64,000 bases of DNA. Origin: Balamuthia mandrillaris (taxonomy: Eukaryota > Discosea > Longamoebia > Balamuthiidae). The notes under the pieces are model-generated. The model saw only the letters and a list, made by a program, of their open reading frames with translations, was not told the DNA's origin and made no database searches. The DNA is taken from contig JAVKOQ010000236.1 in assembly GCA_031835245.1 (NCBI GenBank), forward strand, positions 1 through 64,000, given 5' to 3'. Below are positions 44,048 to 56,507 of this stretch, piece after piece. A program made the position numbers and the translations under genes. Position 1 is the stretch's first letter, and each line of letters opens with the position of its first letter.

Positions 44048-44741
44048 GGCTTGGCTTGGCTTGGCTTGGCTTGGCTTGGCTTGGCGATGATGGCGTGGTG
44101 CTGCTGCTACTGGCTGACACTCTCTCCCCCCTTTTTCTTTGTGTGTAATTTTTTTGGGCACCAGCAGCAGCAGCAGCAGCAGCAGCAAGCAAGGGGAGGG
44201 GCAGGGCGCAGGTGGGTAGGGCTTGTATCAAGGTTAGGGTTTGACCGTCTCCGCAGCAGCAGCTGAAGAAGGCCCCTGCGGGGCTGTGGGGAAGCAACAA
44301 ACAACTTTGTACACACACAGGCTGCCTCGCATGGGCCTTTTTGTTGGGTCATCATACATGAATGGATAGTTTTTATATAATAATAATAATAATAATAAGA
44401 ATTATGATGGGCAGTCGATGGCGGTTAAAACGCAGCAGGAGGAGAGCCAAGGGGAGGGACGTTGAGACGATAGAGAGACAAACGGAATCGTACCCCGTCG
44501 TCCCTTGGAGGCCGCTGGCTCGCTTGTTTGGTTGTTGGTTCGTTTGGGTACCGAGTTTGAAAGAATTGGGAGTAGAATGGAGGTGGATGCCTGTCTATCC
44601 AAGTGAACAGGCTGTTAGCTGCAATATGTGGGAAGGAGGCAGAGCTTAGGCAAACAACCATCACCACAAAAAACTTTAAAATTCAGGCGTCGGCAGAAAG
44701 AGAGAAAGAGGAGAGAAGGCAAATGAAGCCGTTGATGTGTT
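44048..44741. other. spacer, no gene seen
   Basis: 694 bp upstream of FARSA. Includes (GGCTT)n at 44049-44083, a CAGCAGCAG run at 44163-44187 and (ATA)n at 44379-44397. Must hold the FARSA promoter. Confidence 0.4.
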
Positions 44742-46196
44742 TCAGCCATCAGCGGAACAATTGGAGACCAAAAAGTCAATGTCCATTTTGCCATTGTGGC
44801 GTCGTAAGTTGGAGGAACTTCCTCGTTGTGAAGTTGGAGCAGAGGAAGAAGAAGAAGGGAGTTGTTGGGTTTCCATGGTCATAGCGTCGTTTGACTCGGA
44901 ATCCATGGGTGAGTGTATTTGAGTTCTTTGGAGTTGGCGGCGAATGGACAACTCACTGATGTCTTCAGAAGAGGAGTCTAGTTGTTGCTGGTGCTGTTGC
45001 TGATGAGAGATGATAATTGGGTTTCCATGTTGCTGCTGAGAGGTTGGGACAGGGCTCTGTTGTTGGAGAGGGGGCAGTTGGATGGGTCCCCCCGAAAAAG
45101 GAAACTGGACGTGAGGGTGAGAATGATGGGAAGGATGATGGTGAGGGTGATGGGAGTGATGGTGCGGGTGCGAGGGATGTTGATGCAGATGGTGAGGGTG
45201 TTGGGAATGAGAATGATGATAATGATGATGTTGAGGATGACTAACGTGTTGTTGATGTTGGTGGGATAAGCTTGGTAGCCGTGGTAAAGAGGAAGAAGGC
45301 GTGGAGGTAGCCGGAGCTGACGCAGAAGAAGAAAACGACGGAGACGAGGACGCAAAAAAAGCTGGGGAGGGCGAAGGAGAGGAAGACGGAGGGGAGGAGG
45401 AAGTAGGCGTGGACGGAGTAGGAGGAGAAGAGGGCACCGAGTGAAGGATGAACGAGGCAAAAGGCGGGTTGGTAGTTTGTGGCATGGAATGTGCTCTCGT
45501 CCTTGTTCTCGGCAAGGGCATCTCCGGAGCTGATGAAGAAGATAAAGGAGAAGAAGCAAAGATACCAACACCATCTCTATCTCGCACAACACTGGCCGCG
45601 TGGTGATGGAAGTGTGAATGAGTAGGAGAGGCAGCGGGTGTGTTGTAAAAAGGGGTGGAAGGGGGCGTGTGCGGAGTGGAAGAAGGAGGGCTCGAAGTAG
45701 AAGAAGGCTGGAGGGTAGAAAACATGGTGGCAGGCGAGGAGGGAGCGGACCTCAGGTCCCGCAAGGGCGTGCTCTTGTCCTCTATGCCGCTCTCGCTGAG
45801 GAAGGTGAGGAACTGGGGGGAGGGCGGCATGAAGGGGTCCGCTGCCGAGTCGGAGAGAGATCTCGTCTGTCTCGTAAGGAAACGTTCCTGTTGGATGAGG
45901 GCAGGAGAGCGGACGTCTCCCTGCGGCCAGCCACTCTGTTCCAGTTTCCAATGGCCGGTCAGGCTGTCCATGCTGCTCGTGCTGTGGGCTCCTCCTCCAT
46001 GGTGGAGTACTTGGTGGCTCTGCAGTTGGCCTTGTGGTTGCCTAAGGGCGTCCTGTTGTCCGCTGTTGAGCTTCCACGTTAGCTCGAACTCGCTTTCCTT
46101 GGAGCGCTTCTTCCGCCGTAGAGGAGGCCGTTGTTGCAAGGGCAACGGCGGAACTTGAGCTCCGCTGTTACTGTGGTGGTGGTTGTTGTTGCTCAT
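44742..46196 (-). CDS. intrinsically disordered Ser/Pro/His-rich protein
   Basis: An uninterrupted 484-codon frame with ATG start. Not recognised. Composition is Ser, Thr, Pro, Gln and His throughout, with a long His-rich block (about 315-375) and polyserine. Possible short motifs: a basic patch RRKKRSKES near residue 30 (nuclear signal?), a RTRSLSDS-type site and several SPP/TPP/TPS sites typical of proline-directed phosphorylation, and SEDISELSIRRQL near the C-terminus. No folded domain is evident. Length of the open frame and a plausible start are the main support; it could be part of a longer spliced gene. Confidence 0.6.
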   Translation of the reverse strand: MSNNNHHHSNSGAQVPPLPLQQRPPLRRKKRSKESEFELTWKLNSGQQDALRQPQGQLQSHQVLHHGGGAHSTSSMDSLTGHWKLEQSGWPQGDVRSPALIQQERFLTRQTRSLSDSAADPFMPPSPQFLTFLSESGIEDKSTPLRDLRSAPSSPATMFSTLQPSSTSSPPSSTPHTPPSTPFYNTPAASPTHSHFHHHAASVVRDRDGVGIFASSPLSSSSAPEMPLPRTRTRAHSMPQTTNPPFASFILHSVPSSPPTPSTPTSSSPPSSSPSPSPAFFASSSPSFSSSASAPATSTPSSSLPRLPSLSHQHQQHVSHPQHHHYHHSHSQHPHHLHQHPSHPHHHSHHPHHHPSHHSHPHVQFPFSGGPIQLPPLQQQSPVPTSQQQHGNPIIISHQQQHQQQLDSSSEDISELSIRRQLQRTQIHSPMDSESNDAMTMETQQLPSSSSSAPTSQRGSSSNLRRHNGKMDIDFLVSNCSADG

Positions 46197-46977
46197 CTCT
46201 TGCTGGAGCTCCTTCTTGCTTTCTTTTTCGTTAACCTGTCTGTTGCGAGTCTCTCTGTTTGGGTGGCTGAGGAGGGGTTGGCTAACGTTTACGTTCTCAG
46301 CTCTCTATGAGAGAACCCCTGCTGACAACAACAATAAGAAGAAGAAGTTCCGCTTTTGAAAAGAAACCAGAAAAAAAAAAGTAAAACAGAGAGTGCTCTC
46401 TCTTCTCTCTTTCAAACCGGCACTGGTGGAAACGCCGGAAAACGTTCCCCCCCTCCCGCAAATAATAACTGGCTGAGGTTGGTTGGCCAGTAGTGCTCTG
46501 CCCAAGCGGAGTAGCGCCCTCTGGCGTAGTGCTTCCTAAAAAAAATGAATAACCTCTTTTTTTTTTTTCTCCGCCTGCGCCTCCTCCGCTCAAAGCAAAG
46601 CGAAAAAGCTTTCTCCCTTCCGCCGCAACCACTTGCACTTGTTGTTGTTCGTACTATTGTTGTTGTTGTTGTTGTTGTTGTTGTCGTCGTCGTTGGGCTT
46701 ATGGCCAAACGCTCGGAGGGCTGTGTCGCTACGCCCAAGCAGGAGGAAGGGGGTTTTTTTTTGTTATCGTTGCGCTTTGATTTTTTTTGGTAATTCTTTT
46801 TAGTTGGAGGCTGGGTTTATTGTGGTGGTGGCGTTTGTTGTTGCCTGGTTGATCTACGCACTCATTCATTACCACCACAACAACTAAATGGGACATGGAT
46901 GAAAACTCTTCCTTATATCCATGGCATGAGGGAGAGAGAAGAGAGAAAAAGAGATGGAAAAAAAAAGGCATTCATTA
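46197..46977. other. spacer, no gene seen
   Basis: 781 bp between two minus-strand genes. Notable only for TTGTTG runs (46637-46683) and poly-T/poly-A tracts. Confidence 0.4.
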
Positions 46978-49900
46978 TTACAAGCGAGAAAGGACCGCCT
47001 TGATGTCGTCAGTGATCTTGGTGCGTTCCTCCAAGCCAGCGCAGAACAGCAGGAACGACACACGCGGAGTGTGAAGAATAAACGCGTTCTTAATTTCTTG
47101 CCCCATAAAATCTATGCAAGTATACAAAAAAGCAGTTAGAGTGAGAGAAAGAGAGAGCACAAGAGAAAGAGAGAGAGAACGTACTGCTGTTGTCAGCCAT
47201 AATTTCCAAGCGAACGTTCTCTTTAAAGTTGATGCGAACCTTAACTTTGAACCTGTCCTTCTTTGGATCTTTGGAGGTAAGGAGGGCCATGTCGCTGAAC
47301 AAAAAGAAGGCTATTTCTCTTCGCTTGTTGGCGTACTGGTCGTAGCGAATGAGGTTGTCCTGGCGAATGAAAGAGCGGGTCTCATCCACGAGATCCTTGA
47401 CAGCATCTCTTGGTTTGAACTTGTTCTGTAGGTCCTGAAGAAGGTCCATCTGTTTCTTTAGGTTCTCCGCGCTTCTCTTATTTTCGTTTACTGCTTTACA
47501 TATGCTGTCCATGTATTGATGCGCCGCTGCGATGTTATTGTAGTCTGGATGGTCTTCTCTGGTTTTTTTAAGTAAATCCTTTTTTTTTGGTACAGATAGA
47601 TTCAAAAGAAGAAGGTGAGAAACCAAGATATTGTCTTTTAACGAAAAAGAAAAATATTGTAACATACCCTCAATAAAATTACATAACGGGTGACTCTTTG
47701 GACAGGGAGAATAAGGAAAGCTTCTAAGCCAAGTCCACCACAATCCGGGTGTTCGTGGCATTTCTATTCGTTATCCGGCATGTCACACACTTGCAGAAAG
47801 AAAAAAAAAGGTCGCGAGGAGAAGACATACCTGAGTGAAGGCCTTGAAGGGTTTACCCATAGCACAACGATTTATTGTCTCCAAGGCGAGATCGTAGTGG
47901 TTGGTGTAGGTGCTGTAATGGGCCAAAAAATCCTCTTTCTAAAGGCGCAAGGAAAAACAAAGTTAACAAAACATGAAACATGGCCAAATTTCCTAGAGCG
48001 TTTTCGTAAACGAACCATGTCTAAAAAGATGTCAGCCAACTTGGATTCGACAGACCAAGCGGCCAGACGTGCCTCCAGTTTGGCCATCAATCTTATGTTG
48101 TACTCGTAAATGTCCTCCAGATTACCAAATATGGCGTCAATGTCGTTAGGCACGATGATGGGCTTGCCAGTGTCCCAAGCCCGGCGGAGCGGTTGAAGAT
48201 ACACGGTGATCAATACTTTGAGAGAGGCAACATAACTTTGTTCGCTGCTAAGGATTTCTCGTACTACTTTTGTGCGAAGTGCTGTAATGTCATTATAACG
48301 AAAGACCAGAACGGAAGGCGGAAAGTTATTTAGATGTTGTGAGTGAGCAAATTGTAGGTGGGTGAGTGAGTAAATGGAAGGTACAACGTACAGATCTCAT
48401 TGTATTGCTGTCGCGCAACAACACCCCTAATGCGGCTTTGGATACGGGTGACAGCCTCCTCTCGGCTCATAGGTGTAGGTGGAGGTTTCTTGACAGGAGA
48501 AGGACGCGGTGAATGAGCAGCTGGAGCTTCGCCAGGTCGAGTTGGTACTGGCGGCGGACTGGTCGCAGGCCTTCCTGGAGAAGCGGCGCCCGCTGTTATT
48601 TTCGTTTGCAAAGCACAAAGAGAAAGAAGAGTCAAAAAGTGAAAACTAAGCAGGTTGGTGACAGTCAAAGGAGGTTTTTAACGAATGGTAGGAGGCACGA
48701 ACCAGAGGGGGTTACTGGAGGCAGCGTTGGTAGGGTTTTTCCGCGAGAGGGAGCAAGGGGCTGTTGTTTCGATTGCGAGAGCGGAGGAGAAGGAGTGCTA
48801 GGCAATGGAGGAGATCCAGGAGCAGCAGCGCCTTCATTAGCGGTACTTGTTTTGCCGTTGGTGCTGTTGGGCGCACTTTGGGAAGTTGGGGAAGGAAGGA
48901 CGGGCAGAGATTTGGTGCCAACAAATGCATGGTCTTGCTTCAACTCGTGTGCAACGTGAGGAGTGAAAGCTCCAGACCCTGTGTTGTGCTTGCGCAAGCC
49001 ACTAGGAATGTTTGCGTCAAATTTATCTTTGCCCATGGTTTCGGGAGTTCCTGTCTTGTGCTCACGCAAGTTCTTAATGTTGGAGCCAGATGAGGTTCCA
49101 TCTTCCTTCTTTTTCTTGTCCCTACCGAAGATGCCCTTGAGCTTGCCGCGCTTGGAACTGCCAGGGCTGGTAACGTCGGATGGGCCAGATGACAGTTCCT
49201 TTGGAGAAGAGGGAAGATCTTCCTTATGTACAGGCGGGGAGGCAACAGTAGACCGTCTAGATGCTTTCTTTTGGGCGTCGGGGGACGCGGGATCACTCGA
49301 TTTTCTCGGTAGCCTGATGGGCTCCTTGGGGGAGACAGGTTGCTCTTTCTCTTTAATCCTGGAGCCTCGGCTGCTGCGCCCACTTTCCCTATCTATCTTG
49401 CTTCCAGAGGAAGTGCCGCCTCTGCTTTCATCAGGGGATTTGCGAGTGGGACTAAGCGCTGTGCTCCTCCGTCTCTCTCGTGCCTTCGATGCGTCTGTGT
49501 CACGTCCTTGGCGGAGTTGTTGCTCGAGGGTAGCCTTATGGTTGTCGCTCTGAGCCCCGCCAAAATCAGCCCAGGATGAATGGGTAGGAGAGGTAGACCT
49601 TCCCACTGCACCGTCATTAAAGCCACTGGAGTCAAAGAAGCTATCAAACTTTGATAGCTCTTCGGTTTGGCCAGAGGCCACTTCGCCGTACACAGGAGGA
49701 GCACCACGAGGGGAAGGGATTTTCTGCGCGTTAGCGGAGGAGCTACTGGTGCCGGTCGAAGAATAGGAAGAGTCCCTTCCGCGCGAACTGCGGGATCTAG
49801 AAGAAGAAGGAGGGGCGGTTAGCAATCCGGCTTTATCCTTGGCGGCTTGGACCTGCTTCATTCTTTCTTTTTCCAAACGCTCTCGCTTTTCTTGCTCAGC

Positions 49901-52270
49901 TTCTCGTTGTTTTTGTTCTCTGAGCTTCTCCTCTTGGAGGCGTTGCTGTTTGGCTTGCTCTTCACGTAACTTTTCCAATCTCTCTCTTTCCTTCCTCTGC
50001 TCTTCTTGCTGCTGCTTGAGCAACTCTACTTTTAATTGCTCTTGCTGCAACTGCATCTGTTGCATCTTGAACTGCATGAGCCTTTCCTGCTCCTTGAGCT
50101 GCTGCTCTTGCTGATACTTCAATTGCTCATGCTGTTTCTGGAAGAATTCGTTGTCTTGCCTGATTTTCTCTGCTCTTATAAGTTCTTGCTGTCGGGCCAA
50201 TTCCTGCTGTTGTTGCAGCAAAGTAAGGCGGTACTGCTTCATTTTTTCCTCCTGTTCTATCTGTTGCTCGACTTCCAAGCGCTCCATTTCTTTTCTCTCC
50301 GCCAACATACGCTCTTGTTCCTCTTGCAAACGCCTTCTCTCTTCCATGATCCTCTCTTGCTCCTGCTGCAATTGGCGCATCATGCCTTCCTTTTCGTTGG
50401 CAATGCGTGATTTTTCCGCAAGCAACGATTCTTGTTGTTTTCTGAGTTCTTCAGCTGCTCTTTCTCGTTCTTGCCTTAATTGTTCCAGCAGCCTTATCTT
50501 CTCTTGCTCCTTCATCTGCTCTAGCTCCATTTTATTTCGCAGTGCCTCTTCCTCCTGCCTCTTCCTTTCTGCCAAGAGCCTCTCTTCCTCCTGTCTAATC
50601 CTTTCTTGAAGGAGTTGTTCTTGGCGAATCTTTTCCTCCAGGGCCTGCTGCTGGCGTGCTTGTTCTGCTCGCCAGGCATCCAAGCGAAGTTGCTCCAAAC
50701 GAATCAATTCTTGTTCCTCTCTTTCCTTTTCCAGTCGCTGCCTTTCTTGCTCCTTGCGTCTAAGTTCTTCTTGTCGTTGCTGTTCTTCCTCGAGGGCTAA
50801 CAGCTTTTGCCTCAACTCCTCCTGCTCACGCAATTGCTCTCTCCTAAGTTGCTCCTGTTCCCTCAACTGCGCAGCTTTCACTTGCTCCAATCGCTCTTGC
50901 TCCTGTCGGATTAGCTCTTGCTCTTGAAGGATCAGTTCCTTTCGCAGTGCTTCTTGCCGCAAATACTCGTGTTTCAACTCCTCTTGTATACGCTCCTGTT
51001 CCTTTTTGCGTTCTTCCTCGATTCTTTCTTGTTCCCTGCGGCGTTCCTCTTCCTGTCGTAATATCTCCTGTCGTCGTTCCTCTTCCTTTCTCTCTTGCTC
51101 CATTTTTCTCTCCAACGCTCTCCTTTCCTCTTCCCTTCGTCTTTCCTCTTCCAACCTCAGTCGTTCCACACGGAGAGCCTCCTCTTGACGCAATTGTTCC
51201 TGTCTCAACAACTCCTTCTGACGGGCTGCTTCTTCTTTCATCTTCTCCAAAAACAACCTTTCTTGTTGGATCCGCTCTGCTTCTCTCCTTCTCTCCTCTT
51301 CTATCCTCTGCTGTTCTTGCTTCAATAGCTCTTGCTGCCTAAGTTGTTCTTGTTGAAGAAGCTCCTGTTGTCGCTTTTGTTCTTCGTGCAACGCTTGCAA
51401 CTTAAGCCGTTCTTGTCGCAACAACTCTTGTTCCTTTTGGAGCATTTGCTGGCGCAAGCTCTCTTGGCGTAAGTACTCTTGTCGGAGCTCTTCCTGGATT
51501 CTCTCCTGTTCTTTGCGGTAAGCCTCTTGCCTCTTCTTTTCCTCTTCCTCTCTTCGCCTTTGCTCCTCCAGTCGTTGCCTTTCTCTTTCTGCTTCCCGTT
51601 TCATTTTTTCCTGTCGCTCCCTCTCTTGTTCTTTAATGAGATTACGCTGTTGCTCCTCCTGCAACTGCAATATTTTAAGCTGCTGTTCTCGCAGGCGCTC
51701 TTGCTGCAGGCGCTCTCTTTCTCTGCGCTTAGCTTCCCTCTCGTCCTCCTCGCGTTGCAACGAGTTATAAGAACTTGGCCCAGAGCTACCAGACCCTGTT
51801 GTTATCGGAAAGCCAGAGTACGTTTGTGAAGTTGGAGGTGACGGTTGCTGTGCGTACGACGAAGGATAGCCGTAGCCGGAGGATGGCGGCGATGGTTGGT
51901 ACGACGACTGGCTACTAGTGTAGCCTCCACTCATTCCATTACTACCCTGTGCCACGCCGTAGTTTTGGGGTGTGCCATACGTTTGAGAGCCTCCAGTGCT
52001 GCCGTACGAAGAAGAGTAGGGAGACGGGCTTTGGCTTGAATAATATTGCTGTTGTTGCTGCTGTTGCTGCTGCTCCTGCTGTTGTAGTAGCAACAACTGC
52101 TGCTCTAAATAATACTGCTGCTGTTGCTGCTGTTGCTGTTGTTGCTGCAGCAGCAACTGCTGTTGCTGATACCATTCCATGCTTCCCGATCCACCACTTC
52201 CAAGCGCAGGGCCACCACCGCCTCCAACAGTAGGAGCGGTAGTGCCACTAGCTGGGGTACTTCCTGACAT
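46978..52270 (-). CDS. RhoGEF with giant coiled coil, IQ motif, DH and PH domains
   Basis: Exchange factor expected to activate Rho/Rac GTPases. Exons (gene order): 48703-52270, 48392-48592, 48016-48281, 47831-47938, 47668-47763, 47185-47578, 46978-47111; 1,588 residues. Residues 1-200: Gly/Ser, polyglutamine and Ser/Tyr/Pro-rich. About 180-850: one almost unbroken Glu/Arg/Gln/Leu coiled coil. About 850-1210: disordered, with a basic KRGKLKGIFGRDKKKK patch. IQ motif at about 1235 (EEAVTRIQSRIRGVVARQQY). DH at about 1260-1430 (VREILSSEQSYVASLKVLI, LILPVQRVTRYVILL). PH at about 1440-1588. The DH core motif fixes exon 5. The coiled coil probably gives dimerisation or a cytoskeletal anchor; the IQ motif suggests calmodulin. 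A 5' non-coding exon is possible. Confidence 0.88.
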
Positions 52271-53103
52271 AGAAAAGAGGGCTATGGGGTTGCAAAGTTA
52301 TTAACGGGCGTAATATATATTCTCTTCTCTTCTCTCTAAAAGAACTGGCAGAACGTACAAGAGGCAGTGGGTAAGGAAACCAATTGTATGGATTGGGGTC
52401 TGGAGTTCATCCCCTGGTTATATCCGCCTTGTTGTGACATGTTTGAAGGGTTCTACTGCTACTTTGTTTTGGGGTGCAAGTGAAAAGTCTCTGTTCTGTG
52501 GTAGCCAACAACAAAGGGGGTAATCAAACAAGTTAATCGTTGACAGAGCACAATCAAGTTTGTTTTGCTGGACGATGGAAAGAGGAGAAAGCCAAAAAAA
52601 AAAAATACCAAATCAACGACCACCTAACAGCCTCACTCGAGGCCTGTCCCGAGAGACTGGGCTGAAGGAAAAGCTTGCAACAAGACAGTAAAGACACAAC
52701 AAATAGGCAAAGCGTCTGCTCCCTGTCCCCGAGTTGGCTAGCTGTGGTGTGGCTTTTCCTCCCCTCTGGTTGTGGTTGGTTTTTCCTGGCCCCTTCCTTT
52801 GAAAATTGGTTACACGAAAGAGGGGAGGGCAGGGCAAGGGGAGAGAGAGACTAGGTCCTCCTCATGCTGCCCCAGCAGCAGTTACCATTTTTCGAGGGGG
52901 ACGGAGAGATGTTACGTCACTCCTTTATTATGTGTCGACATCTATGCACACAAAACAAACAAACAAAAAGTGGGAATAGAGGGGACAACCACGCTGCTTT
53001 TGTTGGACCACGCGGGTTAGCAGTTGATTGTTCTGAGGAGGGAAAGCCACCAGTCAGCCACAGAAGAACAAACAAAGAAAGGGAGGCCCGTGGGGGTGAC
53101 ACT
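52271..53103. other. spacer, no gene seen
   Basis: 833 bp upstream of the RhoGEF gene. CT-rich tract at 52321-52336 and short A runs. No ORF with recognisable homology. Confidence 0.4.
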
Positions 53104-55856
53104 TTACCTGCAGTAGGAGCAACCAAGAGAGAACTCTTCGCCATTGGGTGGATGGTGAGCATTGCAACAGCACTCCGGTAGGTCCTCTCTGCGCATGTGA
53201 ATGAGCTTGGCCGCTTTTTTATGACACTCGTCGCAAAAGTGGGTGGTGCCCCAACAGAACCACACGGCTACATTACAACAGTATCTACACTTGTATTCCC
53301 TGTGTTGTTGATGAAGAGTAAGCCACCAAACAAAGCAGAGAGAAAGAGATGCCATAACGCACAAAAACTTGGTTCCATGTTTAGGACATTTTTCCACACC
53401 TCTCAAATCGCAACAGCTACCACATACTAGTTCCTCTGGATTAAAATCTCGGTCTTGCAGGGCACCATCACAGGCCTTATCACCACCAAAAAAGGGTTTC
53501 TTTAAAATACCATTTAGTCAGTGCTTTTTCCTGCGAGTGCAAGAAGAACAACAACAACAAGAAGAAGAGGAACAAGAAGAAGAACAACAACAAGAGGAAG
53601 AACATGAAGAAGCAAAATAAGGAACAAGAACAAGAAAAGGAATCTTGGGCTTCTTATCATTACCTTGCACTTAAAACAAAGATAAAAGGAGAAGCGATGC
53701 AGAGCATAGCCTAATGCATCACCGTAAAATCTCCCATCCGGTGAAACGATATCGTGACAGTTCTCCAGGCCCAGTATTTGCAATCGTTGCAGTGCTTTTT
53801 TCTTGATGTAAAATATAGCCCAGAATTAGAAGGGAAAAAAGAGAAAAAGGGAGGCAGCTACATACTGAAACTTCTTTATACAACTTCTTATTTACAGCTA
53901 GCATTTCTTCCAGGGCAGGGTGCTTGATTTGATATTTACAAAGCGCACAATCCAGAAAACCAAACGTTATCCGTGAACCTGTTCATTTGATTCAGAAACG
54001 TCGGATTTGAACTCATCTTTAAAAAAACGTACCTGGCCATCCATTCCGTATCTTATTTTTTACACAATTGAAATGGAAGACGTGGCCACACTCTAACTGT
54101 ATGCAAGGAGCCTCTCCTAAAGACTCAACATAACAAATAACGCAGTAGTCATCTGCACGCTGTTTTGAAATCGGAAGGAAAAGTAGCAAACGACATTGAT
54201 TGAGCAAATAAAAGACAACCTGTTTGTAGGAGAAGGACGATTGCAATACCTGAGCAGAGGGATCTCTTTGGCAACTTGGCTGAAGGCAATCTAGGCATGA
54301 AGATTCGTCTCGGATACCTCCACATGGATGATTACAAGGTAGGAGGCGTCGACACGACGCTCGGTTCTTTAACTGGCATTCCACCGAGTTACAACAAACT
54401 AACGTTCCATTTGAAGCTTCTTCTGCATCATGATGCTCGCCTGGTGGCATAACCTCTCTTTCTTGACCATGAGCTGTTCTTTCCTTTCCCTTTGCACTCT
54501 TAGCATCCGCCCGACCATTATTTTTCTTCATATTGTAGAATATCCGTATGTCTATACTGTTTAATTTAGTAACTTGCGTAGCACAAAACCGGCACCGCTT
54601 AGATTCTGTCCATTGCCGGTGCTGCCAAAAAACAAACATTAGTATCAAATACTAATTTGTGTGTGAAAACTGCTGGCTATAAAGAGGAACATTCTTGTAC
54701 CTGTTCACAGGTCATGCCGAGATGGTATGGAGAAGCCTTACAGCCAGCACAAAACTCTGTGTCACATGAGCGACACCGAAATCTATATTCTTGCATGTGC
54801 AGGTCCGCTTCTTTAGAAAGAGGAACGCCTTTTGGACCCTAATCAGAACAAAATAAGATGAGTGAAACCATTGGTTGCCTTAACGAGCAAAGTCGTTATT
54901 TACCAAGGCTATTTTTGCAGGCGAATGACTAAGTTGTGGCTCTAGCCGTTCAATAACATCTGAGCAAGACGGATTTGGGCAGCGAAGGAACTGGGAACTG
55001 TTTCCTTCGATCGCATCCTCTAACGTTTGGCGAAGATAGGCCTCAAACTCACTTTCGCTTAAGACATCCTGCAGAATATGGAATGAGCAAAAGAAGCATT
55101 TGCCTAACCTCCACCAAGGAGTATACCCTTATTTCTGCTTGAGAGAGCTCGCTATCACAACCCTTGATGGGACAGGTAAATCCGTTGTTGTGGTTGTCTA
55201 TCCGTTCGATGATAGATGTATGGAGACATTCCACACAGTAGAAATGAGGACAGGTCTGGGGAAGGCAAAATTAATGACTCGAGTCAGATAATAAAAAAAC
55301 ATGGAAGAAGCCGCATTTACCTCAGAAAAGTGCAGCTCTCGCACACATCTCGGGATCTGGCAAATGGGACAAAGCGGCGAGTTTTGCCGTTCTCTTTCCT
55401 CTTGCTTTCTCCGTAGTTCTTCTTCTTTGGCTCTGAACAAAAGGTTATAATGGTTAATATGACGTTTTGTTTTTTGGTTTTTTTTTTTTGAAAGGCTTGC
55501 ATCACAACCAAGAACCTACCGTTGTTTTTCTTCCAGTCTGGCATGCCATAGTTTCTCCTCCTCCTTTTGCGTCTCGAGTATGGCGTCCAAGGACTCCTCC
55601 AGAGGAAGGACAGCCTGTGTGGAGGTAGACGGTTTGTTAGAATCAGGTGAACGAACGAGTTGACAGAATGGAGGAAACAAAAGACAAGGACGTTGCGTAC
55701 CTTCTCCTTTTCTTCCAGCCCACGATAAGGGAAGGGTTGTGGCTGCTCTGGGTCATGGCTAGTTTCTTCTACGCATTGTCGTAGGTGGCGCCATAGAAGA
55801 TGCCTAGAAAGATGGGCTTGGCAGAGCGGGCACTCTTCCTGCCTGTCGTCCCTCAT
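53104..55856 (-). CDS. hybrid E3 ubiquitin ligase: RBR-type RING1-IBR plus MYCBP2-type RING-Cys-relay module
   Basis: Twelve exons (gene order): 55701-55856, 55520-55614, 55321-55432, 55127-55255, 54904-55068, 54701-54838, 54250-54621, 54033-54159, 53866-53978, 53664-53801, 53363-53499, 53104-53299; 625 residues, in frame throughout. Order: C2HC-like finger (C9, C12, H24, C28); Glu-rich coiled coil (about 65-100); RBR RING1 (C105-C154); IBR (C194-C263, ending HLGMTC); Cys-rich linker with LPCNHPCGG; RING-H2 (C395-C445); tandem-cysteine domain (about 505-625). The RING2/Rcat of RBR ligases is missing. Against human MYCBP2 the relay residues align: C4520 to C525, E4534 to E538, C4572 to C576, H4583 to H587. 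Predicted to form ubiquitin esters on Ser/Thr. The stop codon overlaps a possible donor (AG/GTAAAG), so a further exon cannot be excluded. Confidence 0.88.
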
Positions 55857-56507
55857 AATAACTCTCTAAACCCCTTGTGCTCTACGATGCTTTGGCTGAG
55901 GAGATCATATCATATGTGCCAAAAGAAGGAGAAAAAAAAAACAAACAAGCGGGAGGTAAGCCGAGCTTATACTTGAGAGAGAAGGGCGGGAGGCATTTTT
56001 TTTAAAAAAAAAATCTAAGCTCATCCAACGGAACGTACGAGACAGAGCAAGAGCACCATAGCAATGCGAGGTCCACTCTTTTCCAAGACGGCCCACCAAC
56101 CAACCAAGCAACACAGCAGAGGAACTTTTTTTCTACTACTTTGCTTTTGCTGCTGTTTTTGTGTTGAGCTTTTGCCCAGCAGCAAAGCAGCGAAAAAAAA
56201 AGCCCAGGCGGCAGAGAAGGAGGCCACCCACCCAGCAGCAGCAGGCAACCACCCACCAATAATTTAAACCCTTTGAAATTTCTAAGTTTATGGCGTGGGT
56301 TTTCTTCTTCTTTTTTTTGTGTGTTGGGGTTTTTCTTTTTCTCTTTTGTTTGTTTGTTTGTTTTTTTTTTTTGTTTTTTTGTGCTATTTAGAGCAGAAAG
56401 AGAAGCTGGAACCAAAAAAAAGAGGTTGTCTACTAAAGTACAGACTACAGTACTAGCATCTAGCTACGACTCTTCATTCAGCAAGCAGTGGGGGGAGTCC
56501 ATCAGTG
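55857..56507. other. spacer, no gene seen
   Basis: 651 bp upstream of the E3 ligase gene; poly-A (55930, 56001), GCTGCTG and poly-T (56357-56380) runs only. Confidence 0.4.

Noticed and set aside
53104-55856. Ordinary RBR ligase (ARIH/parkin type)
   Set aside because: The Rcat domain with its catalytic cysteine is missing; the C-terminal half follows MYCBP2 residue by residue.
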